NCBI GenBank assembly: GCA_033060915.1
Contig: CM065387.1
Location: 32,302,501 to 32,366,500 of the forward strand
From: Euryodendron excelsum
Lineage: Eukaryota > Streptophyta > Magnoliopsida > Ericales > Pentaphylacaceae
Direction of reading: 5' to 3'
Length of the DNA stretch: 64,000 nucleotides
How positions within the stretch are numbered: the stretch's first letter is position 1; the number at the start of each line of letters is the position of its first letter. The position numbers and the translations under genes are program-made. This document shows, in pieces, positions 46,601 to 58,125 of the stretch. The notes beneath the pieces were generated by a model, which had not been told where the DNA came from, did no database searches, and saw only the letters and a program-made list of their open reading frames with translations.

Positions 46601-47836
46601 GAAAAACACGATTCTAAGAATAACTCATCCCGACCACGTTGCGATGATAAACGCTGAAATTTCATCATTTAGGGCTTCAAATAAAAGATTTTATCGTTTT
46701 TGAAAAGATTTAATGATACAATATCTTGGTCGTTATGAATCCTCTTTGGTTTAGATTTTTTATGGAATGTTTCTGTAGGAGTCTAGTTGTCAAATTTAAA
46801 CTTAACTCAATTTTTTCGTTTTTGATAAAAAAAATTTTGTATTTTTCTTAATTTCAGTTATTTTCGAATTGCATTAGGTTTAGAGTTTGTTTTTTGTATA
46901 AATATTATGTAAGGGCTTTGCAGCTTTTGATTAATCTTGTGTTCTTGTGTTTTATTTTAGTTGACAATTTACTTGTTTACGCTCCTATGGTGGCTATTCC
47001 AAAGTGCTAGTTGTTGATCACAGGTAATGGTCTATAACCCGACCCTCATTTTCTTTTTGACATAATAGAAAAAGAAAGAGGGAATGTTAGAAGATTTGTA
47101 TAAAAATACATTACGTAATTGTCATTGAGATAAATAAATCATAGTTAAAGAATAAATTAGATTACAATACAATCGTAACAACTAGATGAATAATAGAATA
47201 TAGTTAAAAGGGAACAGTAAAATAATTCTATGAGAATTGTGAGGTAGGATATCATTGTCCTAAAATAATTGTTTCTTCTTAGGTGAAGGTACAATTGAAC
47301 ATTATCTATTTTAAGATTCAACTTGCTCACAACTTATCTCTCAGAAGTCACGTTTGCCAATTTATCTCTTTAAAAGTCACGTCTGCCGAAAGAATAAAGT
47401 CTCATCCCGGCTGGGTTACCAATAAAATTATGATATAGAAAGTATGAGAGATGATAGTAAATAACACTAAATGTATTTCAAGTATAGGAGTCTGAATATA
47501 TCAACTTCTCACAAGAACATGTAGAGCCTTGTTATAGGCTTCAGAACTGTAGCCACCAAGATCTTGAATAGTTAATAAAATATGTAATCGAATGGCTAAT
47601 AAAAAAATGCAACTGTCACAGATACATTTGCAATAAACTATGTGATAAATTTTGTAATAAATCTTGTAAGCGACTATTAAATAATAAAATAAAATTTTTG
47701 AAATTTTCATAAAAGAATAATTTTATTGTAACAAAAACTATATCACCTAACCAACTCCCAGCTCTCCAAAAACTGCCCGTTTACCTAGGCCTCCCGCCCT
47801 CAACACTGCAAACCCAACCTCGTCATATTGGAGCAT
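46601..47836. other. AT-rich DNA with a dispersed repeat; no gene recognised
   Basis: 46,640-46,990 resembles 62,880-63,210 in word order (GAAAAGATTTAAT, GGTTTAGATTTTTT, CTTAATTTCAGTTA, GGTTTAGAGTTTG, TTTGATTAAT), so both are diverged copies of one unnamed repeat. The rest is AT-rich with stops in all frames. 47,750-47,836, just left of the solo LTR, is less AT-rich and may be gene-derived, but I cannot name it. Confidence 0.5.
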
Positions 47837-47841
47837 TGAAC

Positions 47842-49296
47842 TGTTGGAATATTTAGTGTGACACACTAATTTTAAGTCATTGTTAAGGTGGGATTTACAT
47901 GTCTTTTTTAGTGGGTCCAAGGTGCTTTGTATTCTCCTCCATGAGGAGATGAAGACCAAGCCTCTACTTGCTCAAATCCATAGAGGTTTGAATGAGATAA
48001 TGGTCTCCAAAGTATGGTTATTGGGTGGAAATATAGGCTTGTCTCACATTTATTTTCTATTGAAAAATTAATGGGTATATAAAGCCTAGGTTTAAAGATG
48101 GGTTCGGACCCCAAGGAGCACCCCACTTTTGTGGAAGGGGGATGACCTATAGAACTCATGGATTGACCCAATACTTCATACACGCGCGCGCTGCTAGTTC
48201 GGTTCGAGTGCGATTAACATAATATTAAAAAGGCTTGGGCCAGTTTAATATTAATTTTTTGGATGTAGTTTGAACCATAACTGTGTGGACTAGGTAGACC
48301 GAACCAATTCAAGTTTAAATTTAATTCCAATAGTTGCGACCCTCCCTAAGAGTGCGTTTGGCTAGCACTATTTTGAAAGGGTGTGAATCTTTCTATAGAA
48401 AGATTCCCCTCCAAATTAATTTTTTTTTACAGTTTTATATATATTATATTCTGTTTCATTCATCTCTCTCTCTCTCTCGGTCTTTGGCGAAGAGATTCTG
48501 CTCAGATTCCGGCAACGTTTGTTCATCATCGGCGAAGTGCTGCCCAGATTTCGGTGACTGTTACTGTGACTTCTCTGTCCAGATTCCGACAATTGTTCCA
48601 GGCGACTTTTGAATTTCATCACTGTCTGACTTAGAAATTATGTATGAATTTCTATCCAGGTTTTCTATTCGGTTAATTCTTTATTTTACCTGTCGTATTT
48701 TCAGATAATTATCTTTACGTGCTGTGTGCTGAATTTCTGTGAAAATTCAATCACTTTGTTCTGTATTTCTATATTGAATTTCAGCATTGAAATTTTAAAG
48801 AATGGCAATAGTTTTTCAGTGTAGAAATACTTTTTTTCCATTATCATATCATATTGATTTTATTATAAACGATGTATGTTTCTGTATGAAATTAACTGTC
48901 ATAATTCTATGTTAAATTAGACAGAGCCTCATACATATTGCATTCATACTGTACATGGAAAGAGTAGAATTTGACGTTTGCATTTGCTAGACCTAAATAT
49001 TGGAGTACTACTTATTTAGTGTCGTGATTATTTTTTCTCGGAGATAGACACCCGTTATTCTCCATAGGCACTTGTGTGAGGGGCGAATCTGTCTTAATGA
49101 GAGAGTGTGCAACACTCGATTTGGTCTACCTTTCATCACATATTTTATTACATTATCATCTATGAATTATTCTGTATGCCATGTCATATTATTACGTACA
49201 TATTATTCATTATGTTCAATTTTATTTTATTATGACTATTATTTATATGAAAAATATTGTAATATATAAAAAATATTATATAATATTTTTCCAACA
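47842..49296 (+). mobile_element. Solo LTR (1.46 kb), copia-type, TSD TGAAC
   Basis: It begins TGTTGGAATATTTAG and ends TTTTTCCAACA, flanked by perfect TGAAC duplications at 47,837-47,841 and 49,297-49,301. It is the same family as 58,392-59,885, which lies in the opposite direction. A TATA-rich stretch near 48,435-48,450 is followed by a (CT)n run at 48,462-48,478, a plausible promoter/leader. No internal domain is present. Confidence 0.88.
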
Positions 49297-49425
49297 TGAA
49301 CTTTTTGAACTCTCCGAAAACGCTGAAACTTGCTCTTATCCCCACTTTGGACTATGAATTTCTTCCAAGTCATGCTCCTACGGACCTATAACTAAACTTT
49401 TTTTTTTCTTTCTTTTTTCATGCAG

Positions 49426-49588
49426 ATATGTGGTGCACGTACCAGACAACTTACCAATGGATACAGCGGCACCCCTGTAGTGTGCCGGGATAACGGTGTT
49501 TTGCCCATTGAAGGACAACAACATGATTGAGCTACCAAGGAAGAAAATTGGAATAATTGGCCTTGGAGCTAGGTCTCGGATATGTAAC
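49426..49588 (+). pseudogene. Cinnamyl-alcohol-dehydrogenase-like exon, left part
   Basis: CAD reduces hydroxycinnamaldehydes to monolignols using NADPH and zinc. After a pyrimidine-rich tract ending ATGCAG (49,425) the frame reads YVVHVPDNLPMDTAAPL, a TAG, then CAGITVFCPLKDNN and KKIGIIGLG, matching the conserved CAD region leading into the Rossmann-fold NADP-binding GLGGLGH motif. That motif is disturbed (GLGARSR) and then cut after GTAAC (49,584-49,588) by a solo LTR; the sequence resumes at 52,020. The TAG and frame disturbance show a pseudogene. Upstream exons with the catalytic zinc ligands were not found. Confidence 0.75.
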
Positions 49589-52019
49589 TATAGCGACCTG
49601 GTCAAATGGTCAAAAGGTCAGTTGGTATTTTTGGTAATTATGAAAACCCTTGAAGGGCATGTTGGTAAATACACCTAAAATGAAAAGATAAAAAAAAAGA
49701 GAGAGACAAAAGCCATTTTTTTTCTCTCCCTCATTCTTTCCTTTCTCCCATCCTCTCACCGTGAGGTGAACCAGAGACCACGGGTCTCTCTGGTTCTCCT
49801 CCAAATCCTTCTCCCTTTCTTCCTGTATTTTATCCGTTTTACTTCCATTTAGAGTTAAATTTTTATACCACAACTTAGGATTTGTATCATCCTATTCAAA
49901 GGCTTGGTGGTGGAGGATTCAAAGGGGGCTCTCACTATATTGGATTCACTCATGGTGACGATCGACACTGAGGTAGGGGGTTTCACATGGGTATTACTTT
50001 TGGGTTAATATATTTGAGTTATACATACTGTTGGGGTAGAAATTATACTTTTAGGAATTTTTATTTGAATTTTTTTTCAGATTTATTAGAAAGTTAATTA
50101 TTGTGTGATTCATTGATTATTTTAGTTTTATATTTACGTGATTGATGTGTATGTGAGTTATGTTTAAGGTGTGGTAATTTCGGAATGAATTTATTTGGTA
50201 ATTTCAGAATGAATTTATTGGATAATTTCGGAATGAGTTTATCAGATAATTGCGAAATGAATTTATTGGATAATTTTGGAATAAATAAATTGGGTAATTC
50301 CCGGAATGAATTAATTGGATAATTTTTGAAATGAATAAATTGAGTAATTTCGGAATGAATAAATTTGGGTAATTTTTGGAGTGAATTAATTGAGTAATTT
50401 CGGAATGAATTAATTGAGCAATTTCGAAATAAATTAATTGAGTAATTTTTGTTGCTTGACATAACGTAGAATGGATGTGAAACGGATAATTAAAAAATAT
50501 TGTTGCGTCAAGTATGTGTTTAAAATTAATATTAAAAGCATGGGAGCATTTATATATATCATTTGGACGAAACTAGCAAATTGGCATATTGGGTTTTATG
50601 ATTTCAAATATAACTTGAATGTATTTGAGATATGATTTTGTGCGTAAAATGTATATAGAGCTAATAGCATAACAATGTGATATTATTTGGATAAAAATGG
50701 CAATTTAAAGTTAGACGTAAACTTGCTTTAACGTAGTTCACATTACCTACGTGTTGTTGGGTGCCTAATTTAGGCTTTGAATTGATTAAAGGTTTGGCTT
50801 TAGAACTTGAGTAATTATATGAGATTATGTTATGAATTTGATGATTTGAATGTTATGAGTTTTATTTTATGCGGTATTTATGTTGGATTGGACTTGGATT
50901 AAAGTCTGTTGATATTGGGTATGGTCGGGTACAGGCTTGAAGCTTTGGCCCTAGGAATTTGCACTAGAGTAAAGGCCTGGTGCCTCATTTAATGGGATAC
51001 ACGCATCCTTTGGGTGCGGCCCATAAAGAGTGAAATTATTGGAAAACACGCGTCCCTTGGGTGATATCCCATAAAAAGCAGAAGAGGTTGCAAATGAAAT
51101 TGTATCACCTCCTCAATACGGCCGGTTTGCATCATACACTTGCATTGGGTTGGACTGGGACTAATCCGGATGTTTTTATTTATTTAGTTACGCATTAATA
51201 TTTTAATTGTAGTCTTATTGAGTCAATTTAATTTGATTGTTATTGGTAACTAAATAATTTATGATTGGATGTTAATTGTGTTTGATTTTTATATAATTGA
51301 TTCATGTGTGTGCTTGTATTATACCATTAGACATTGGGTTGGAAGTGAGAATTAAGAAATTGCATTTATTTATTTTCATACATCTTACCTGTATACTTGC
51401 ATATATCACCTCATTTTTATTAACTTAGTAGCATAACCTTCTACTTGAGTTGTGAAAATGCTTAACCTACAACAAATGCAAGTGGGTCTTCGGACAAGCA
51501 GACTTGAGGAGTTAGATTTGGTTACCAGAGCTCTACCATGTATTTTGAACTCATGTTGTGTTATCTTTGAGTTTTAGTTAATTTCTTTTAGTATTGTATT
51601 GTACCTCTATACTTTCACTCCTTTTATTTTGGATGATTGTATTATTATTATACCTTTGGAGACTTATTAGATGTTGGTTAATTAGTATGAATTACTTTAG
51701 TTTGTGATTGGTTTGGAGAATGGGTTGTTAATGTGGTAGTATTGGATTGGAGGTTGGGATGTTTTATTAGAGTTTGGATATTTTGAGAAGTTAAACATTT
51801 TCTTTAAAAATAGGTTTTATAAAATTGAATATATTCAAAATACAAATGGATTCACGCAGTTTTGTTTCAGAAATTTTTAAAATAAAAATTATCTTTAAAA
51901 TCAATTTCAAAATCTATTTTGACTAAAATCTTATGTGAATTTTAATTTTAACTTTGACTTTTCAACGTTTAGATCTTTATTCATAAAAAAATCAACTTTT
52001 CAAAAATTGGGGCGTGACA
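49589..52019 (+). mobile_element. Solo LTR (2.43 kb), gypsy-type, inside CAD-like exon; TSD GTAAC
   Basis: Flanked by perfect GTAAC duplications (49,584-49,588 and 52,020-52,024). It starts TATAGCGACCTGG, where TG is expected, and ends GGGGCGTGACA, the usual gypsy LTR terminus. Removing it and one duplicate rejoins the CAD-like NADP-binding motif. It contains an 11-copy minisatellite (50,174-50,450) and no coding region; its longest minus-strand open stretch is that repeat. Confidence 0.85.
50174..50450. repeat. Minisatellite of about 24-bp units, about 11 copies
   Basis: Units of the form GTAATTTCGGAATGAATTWATTGG recur from 50,174 to 50,450 with average spacing 24.4 bp and substitutions at a few fixed positions. 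It is AT-rich with a conserved CGGAATGAA core. Confidence 0.88.
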
Positions 52020-52152
52020 GTAACGGTCAAATTTGGAAAGAAATTTATACACAATGTAACTGCGATTAGCACCTCTCCATCCAAAGAAGAGGAGGCTAAA
52101 GAGCGCTTGGGCGCAGATGATTTCATAGTCAGACTAATGTTGGACAAATGCA
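52020..52152 (+). pseudogene. Cinnamyl-alcohol-dehydrogenase-like exon, right part
   Basis: This continues the CAD-like exon after the solo LTR: VTVKFGKKFIHNVTAISTSP, then SKEEEAKERLGADDFIV, which matches the CAD Rossmann-fold region (HxAVKFxKAFGxxVTVxSTSxxKxxEALExLGADxF(L/V)V). A one-base shift then gives TNVGQMQ, ending at a GT donor (52,153). Exon length and donor position agree with plant CAD genes. The serine after STS that helps select NADP is followed by PSK, as in the family. Confidence 0.8.
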
Positions 52153-52505
52153 GGTTAGGTTCACTAATCTTGCAGTCAAATCTCGTAATTTCACCTAGAT
52201 TTTGCAAAGTGTGCTCTTTTGATCATGAGACATGAAAGTAGGATTTGGACCCATCTCTTACCCAAAGTTCCAAACAAAAAAGAAGAAAAAACAAAAAAAT
52301 AAAAGAAAAGAAAAGAAAGGAACTAATTTATTAGTAAAGTAAACTTTTTACGCGGCTCTAATTAGGATAATATTATATAACGAGAAAATTTATATAAAAG
52401 TTTTATATAAAAATAATGTAATTCAGGGGAGTTTTTCATTTAAAAATAAAACACTCGTGATGGAGTTTCCTATAGCATTTTCCTCTATTATAATGACTTT
52501 GACAG
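52153..52505 (+). other. Probable CAD-like intron
   Basis: It starts GTTAGG and ends TTTGACAG, is AT-rich (A-rich run 52,275-52,320), and lies between two CAD-like exon remnants in the right order. Confidence 0.5.
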
Positions 52506-52665
52506 ACACGATAGAGGACTCTGGATTTTATTTTGGACAATGCGTCAACCGAACGCCCTCTTGTGCCTTACCGTAGAACTGCCCAAAGTGAATGGAACAT
52601 TGGTGATTGTGGGTGTACCGGATAAGTCCATGGAAATGCCTTCATTCCCTTTGATATTTGGTTAA
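52506..52665 (+). pseudogene. Cinnamyl-alcohol-dehydrogenase-like later exon, truncated
   Basis: After the acceptor at 52,505 the reading, with frame changes, gives 'DFILDNAS'-like sequence (the CAD GTMDxIxDTxS region) and then, clean from about 52,588, VNGTLVIVGVPDKSMEMPSF and PLIFG before a TAA (52,663). This is the conserved (L/P)K(V/L)NGKLVxxGxPxKPxxxPxFxL(I/V)xG block. The final third of CAD is missing, so this is a fragment. Confidence 0.75.
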
Positions 52666-55569
52666 GGATGACCGGACTCCTTCCCAACCAACTGATGTGG
52701 TAGTGACAAGTATCAGGCGTGCGAGTGCCCCATCAAGCACTTGATACTAAATCATACCAATCTTCTCTCCAAATTGCTGTATTACAAAAAGAAACAAAAA
52801 GTATTATCACTTTTTATTTACTTAATTGCCCTCTGAGATAAGGAAATACCAAAAAAAAAAAAAAGTTATAGAATTAACTAATCTTTGTTATAATGACCAA
52901 TGCGGACGTTTTGATTTGTTGTGAATGATTGAAAATTTGAGGTTTTTCATGTGGCACTCCAAAACCACTAAAAAATTAAGAGAGAGAGAGAGAGCACAAA
53001 AGACTCCATCTAACAAGGGATCTCACATCTATAAAAGAGGTAGAGTAAAAAGGACTCTAGGAGCACTAAATAATCTTTCATCTCTCTCATTTTTCTTTAT
53101 TCAACTTGTTGAGGGGCAATCTTGTCCAGAAAGGTAGATAGGAAAATAAAGAGTTTTTTTTGGTTTTTCTTTTTTTTATCAAACTCAGCTTATAAATTTT
53201 TTTTTTAAATCGAGTGTTTCAGTTTTCAACTTATTAACCAAACCCAACTTCAAAACACGATTTCAATTAAGAACGTGATGTTATTGCACGACTCTAGTAC
53301 AGCCAAACCCAATTCTTCTCCACCATTGTAGCCATCTCCTCTTCATCTACCTTAGCTAATCGAGAAAATATTTAATACCGCGTTATCATGCTGACATGGT
53401 AAAACAGACCACTAATAAATAGCCATTTGAGTGTTTGAGATTCTAATCATTTTATTTTAGACAAAAAAATTTAAGTTTTAAATGCAACACTCCTGATAAT
53501 TAAGATTTACATGATTATATAGTCTTGTATTATTAGTCCGTTCTACCACGTTAGCATGCATGATGACGTGGTACCGAATATTTTCTCGAGCATTGCTCCC
53601 ATCACCCCACAAGACCCACAGCCAACCACCCACAATTCTGAAGGGAATCATGATCAATTTGTTGAAGCACACTGTTTTAAGAGGGGCATGCAGAGAGAAG
53701 AACCAGCAAGGTCGGCCAAGACCCACCACCGAGCACCCACAATTTCTGCGTGGAAATTTCTTGAGCAAAATACCTTCCGAAATATAGTTAGAGAGAGAGA
53801 TGTAAATCTAAATTGATAGATTTCATCATAATAAATTATAAATCTAAGATCTAAAACAATCATGATTTTCACATAATAATAAAGCGAAAATACATAAAAT
53901 ATACCTGTAGCCATTAGAACAAATCTTAAAGTAATTAACTTCCATATCTTTCTTGATCTCCTAAAAATTGAGTTTCTCTCTCCTGACCCTCAATCTTTAG
54001 TTACACATTAATGATAATGATATGCGTATATTTATAGGTAGAGAGAGATCAGTTTTCTTATTAGACTTAAACTTTACTAACTCATCAAAGTAAATATAGT
54101 AAGAAACAACTTCTCCTTATAAACCAATAGAATAAAAGGTTTATATGAAATAGGATAAGAAATCTTAACATGATAAACCCAATAAATATATCTGATAAAT
54201 ATCAGATAAGTCATGTGTGGCATATCATGTGGGCCATAAAATATCTTACAAGAGAGAGAGAGAGAGAGCCAAGACCCACTGCCGACACCCAATTCGAGAG
54301 AAGCCCTACGTTAGCACCTCACTTGAAGTGGTGTTATTAAACCACGACTTCATGTTGGAGACGTTTCATGATTTTAAAAGTGACTGGGTTAAGTAAATAA
54401 GTTTAAAACTGGCTGGGTCAAGTAAATAAGTTTTTTTAGAACTTGGGTTTGGTAAAAAAACTCTGAAAATAAAGCTGAGTATAGACTTCAAAGACACCTG
54501 ACTGATAATTTCAACAAAAATCGGCAGACTAATGCAATTAAAAGAAACTTTTAAAAAATATTATTGGAACTCCTAAATACACATTTCTGAAAATTTTTAG
54601 TATATTTTAAACTCTCAAAATTTATTTTTAACAATAACATCTAATTATTTTAATAAATTTTCATACATGATGTATAGGATTAATATTTTAATTGATTATG
54701 AAAGTATTCTAATACTTGATATTTTTATTTTCATGAACATGATGAATCGCCATCTTTTGATGCTAACAAACGCCTCACAAGCTTAAACCCCTTCGGGACT
54801 GCTAGGGTCGGTTGGTTTGGCTCGTTGGTTAGGATATGCGAATAACAGACAATATTATCTCTTGGCCTGAAATTCTCAATTGACTCCTTACTAGGGTTGG
54901 TTTGGCTCATTGGGATTTCCATAATTATATTGGATTCAACATTAATACATGCTACTCTTTCTAATGTAGGTTTGATGGCACGTAGGATCCTCAAATCAGA
55001 ATAAAGCAATGTAATTTGTTGTGAACAACACTAATTTGAGTTTTGAATACTAAGGGATGTTTGGTGACTTCTAATGAAATGGTTTTCAGTTAAAAGCTAC
55101 GTAAATAAAATTGCAGTAAAGAGATTTGATACTATTTGGTTGCGCACTTCGATAAGGGTTTATTTTAGTTTTTGGAACCATAAATAGAAATTATATTAAA
55201 ATAAAAGAGGGTACATGAGAGTGCGAATTGGTTACAAAACGTATAGCTGGAAAGCAAAATATTTTCTTACTATTTCAATGAAAATTAGTTTTTGACAATA
55301 CACCCTTGAAAGTCAAAATACTTCCAAAATGCAATTAAACACATCAACGGTACCATTAAGTTTCAAAAAAAAACCATGTACGTTTTAGTCCATTTCTTGA
55401 AAGATTATAAGGCACAAGATGTAGCGAAAGAATCAAAAATTATTTTTTCTTATGTTTGGTTATTCATAAAAACGAATGCACAAGTAATTTCATATTGTTT
55501 TCAGTTTGCTTTCCCTTAAAAACTTCAAAATTCAAACTTAATGCTAGGTTAACCTAACATGTTTGGTCG
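52666..55569. other. Anonymous AT-rich DNA, possible inverted-end element
   Basis: No gene was recognised. Notable parts: (GA)n at 52,980-52,995 and 54,250-54,267; a pair of inverted words, AACTCAGCTTAT at about 53,183 and its complement in AATAAAGCTGAGT at 54,470, each followed inward by ACCAAACCCAA-like sequence, which could be ends of a 1.3-kb decayed DNA transposon; and a minus-strand 92-codon open stretch (54,731-55,009) of balanced composition without a known motif. Confidence 0.45.
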
Positions 55570-56085
55570 TGACACGTCCCATTTTTTCTTCGTTTCGTTT
55601 TTTTTCCATTTTCTTATGAGGTCAACTTGTCCCTAATTGAATTGGTGCCTTGGCTCTAGATTTTTTGGCTAGGTAAAAAGATGGGAATGGGCAATCAGCG
55701 TAGTAACTTTTATTGGGCATGAACATAGAGGTTCTTATGCACTGTGGAATGTTCGGTTTAAGTCATAACTACTGACCCTAGGGAAGATGAACCTATCACC
55801 GCAGACATTAAGTCCTTTTTCAATAGCATTTGATTCACACAACTACTATCGTAAGTGGGTTCGAACTGTGAGACCCATGCGGTTACATATAAGCGGGGAT
55901 GAGATCCTGGCAGACTGATTCCAAGATTATGTGCTACGATTTCACATTGTCTGGGAAAGAAGAGGGGAAGTGCTATATATGTGAGCACTTGTATCTCCTT
56001 GATTCAACGCGTTTTAAAGCCGTATGGACCAAGAACCAAAACGGACAATATTAATCTTGTACCAAGTGAATCTTGGGTTGTGACA
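55570..56085 (+). repeat. LTR remnant (about 0.5 kb) followed by a primer-site-like word
   Basis: It begins TGACACGTCCC and ends GGGTTGTGACA. The next bases, GAATGGTGTCAAAGCC, resemble the TGGTATCAGAGCC primer site. The end block (ATTCAACGCG, AAACGGACAATATTA) is also present at 61,345-61,462. The interior after 56,090 is lost within about 150-200 bp, so the element is truncated. Confidence 0.6.
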
Positions 56086-56613
56086 GAATGGTGTCAAAGC
56101 CAATTGCAACCAGAAGTGTGAGGATCTAGCTCAACGCAAGAACGCATTGCCCATTAAAGAGATGGATTGTGAGACTTGGACGGGGAGGTAGATTGTGAGA
56201 GTCGGACAGTTACACATAAGTGAGCACATGGGTCGATTTAGTTCAGTTTGACACCTAACACAAAATCGAACTAAACATCATCAGTTCTTAAACTTTAGAA
56301 CCGAGGATCGAAACTTGGCTAAAATAAACCAAACCAACCCAAATCGAAAATTCTCAGTTTGATTCGGTTCCAAACTGCTAGTCTACAAATAATTTTTGGA
56401 GCACCCAGTCCAAAGAATTCTCAAAAATCTTCAATTGAAATTGATTGGACAAACCTAACAGCAGGAAAGCTACTGGAGGCCAAAGCATGCATTACTTTAG
56501 AGACAAGTTGGTTTTATAGAGTCTTGGTAGGATAATTGTCTCTCTCTCACTTGATGTGGGAAAACAAAACTTTTGTATTTAACAAGTGTAGAACATGAAA
56601 TCAGAAAAAGGGT

Positions 56614-57199
56614 TATTGTGTGAGCCACCCCATGTGGGAAATGAGATTGGTGGCTATAGTAGGTGGCTTAAGTTAGGCACCTACCTTGACCACGGCATGT
56701 TCACACAAGGGGTTGGTAGTCATGGCTCTCTATAATTAGAGTTCTCTCCAACACCATTGATGTAGAGAAAGAGGGAAGTTTCAAGGGGGAGCTTCAAAAG
56801 AGCAAGTCCGAAGAGCACCGCCCTTGGTGTGGGGGTGCTAGTCAGGGGAAGAGCTTGGGTGGCAAAAAGAGAGTTGTTCCTCTGTGAGTCCTTCTGTTAT
56901 AGAGATTGGGATCCTCTGTTAAAGAGATTATGTGGATGAGAGAACGAGAATAGTGAGGGTTTGTGAGAGAGAGAGTTTGTGTCATGTAACTCCTCTTATA
57001 ATCCTCTGTCCTATTTGTTCAAAGTGAAATCTCTCTAGCCTGTGTGCACGTAGTACTAAATTGGTTGGGTGAACCATATTAAATCTTGTATCTCTTTGGT
57101 GTGTGTATTTTTGTGTGAGTGCTTCCAAGCTTCCATGTATACGTGGATCTGACAATCTCAACAACGAGGTAGTAGAGCTCCGCTGTAATAATCCTAACA
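56614..57199 (+). repeat. 5' LTR of the short copia-like element
   Basis: It starts TATTGTGTGAGCCACCCC (TG changed to TA) and ends CCTAACA. It matches the 3' LTR along its full length with scattered substitutions. Confidence 0.82.
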
Positions 57200-58125
57200 A
57201 GTGGTATCCAAGTTATGGTTGCTCAGAGCAATGTGTGAGCTTACTTAGCTGTATGGGAAGTGCGGAGAGTTTGGCCATAATTTTTTGAGAAAAGGAGATC
57301 CACAGGTTTCAATCTCGGTGAATTGATCGACATTATTGGATGCACTATACATGCATAGGAAAAATGCATAGTTTTTGGTTGGATTGGACAGATCAAGCGA
57401 ACATCAAGGGTAATCGGAAGCATTTGGGTTAATCGACAGTGAAGGACTAGTCATTAATCAGATGGCGTGATCTTGGTTGGATGAATTGGCAACCTATACA
57501 GGCTGGTGGAGAATGTTGTGACAAGTGGAGCCGCTGTCAAACATGAGACAGTAGTACGGGTCGACGATGGTGAGCAAGAAGAGCAAGAGTTGCTATGACA
57601 CACAAGCAACAAGCATAGGAGTACATGGTTGAAAGGTACAGGTGCACGAGCTAACGGATCGAATGCATTGGAATCTGGCCATAGACGAGAGCAACAGATG
57701 CTAAGTGTTCACATGGAAGCTCCAAGCAGAGGAAGTGAGACCGTTGTATGAAAAGGTGTGCACGGAGGACAAAATGGGTCTCATTCGCTCTGGATTAAGT
57801 AAGTGGCGGCGATTGATCTCTCCAGGATGTGCTCGAATAAGAGGAGGGATGTAGCCACGGAAGGCATCTCAGTTGAGGGGGTGTGGACACCTTGATGAAT
57901 AGGTGTTGGCCATACCAGGTGGGTGTGGTAGTTTGATAGACACTCTGGTGAGGGGGTGTTGACAAGTGCTCTATGAAGGAGATGTTAGCTTCTCAGTGAA
58001 TGTGCAAGCCATACTAGTTTTGAGTATAGTGGTGTGGCATGACGATGGCTAATGGAAGATGACGACACAACAGATGGATCAGTGGCCAGGGCAGCATATC
58101 CCCCACATGAGGTGGAGAGGGTGAT
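57200..58125 (+). other. Internal region of the short copia-like element
   Basis: Primer site GTGGTATCCAAG (57,201-57,212) at the left, purine tract GAGGTGGAGAGGGTGA (58,109-58,124) at the right. Between them the G-rich sequence is closed by stops in all frames apart from short runs. A CGEFGHNFLR-like reading near 57,261 may be a gag zinc-knuckle trace. Confidence 0.6.

Noticed and set aside
48334..48634. Two overlapping plus-strand open stretches (92 and 83 codons)
   Set aside because: Inside a solo LTR with TSDs; they overlap the (CT)n leader and are not conserved in the sister LTR at 58,392-59,885.
50094..50462. 122-codon minus-strand open stretch with repeated INSFRN/FIPKL words
   Set aside because: It is the 24-bp minisatellite of a solo LTR read in one frame, not a protein.
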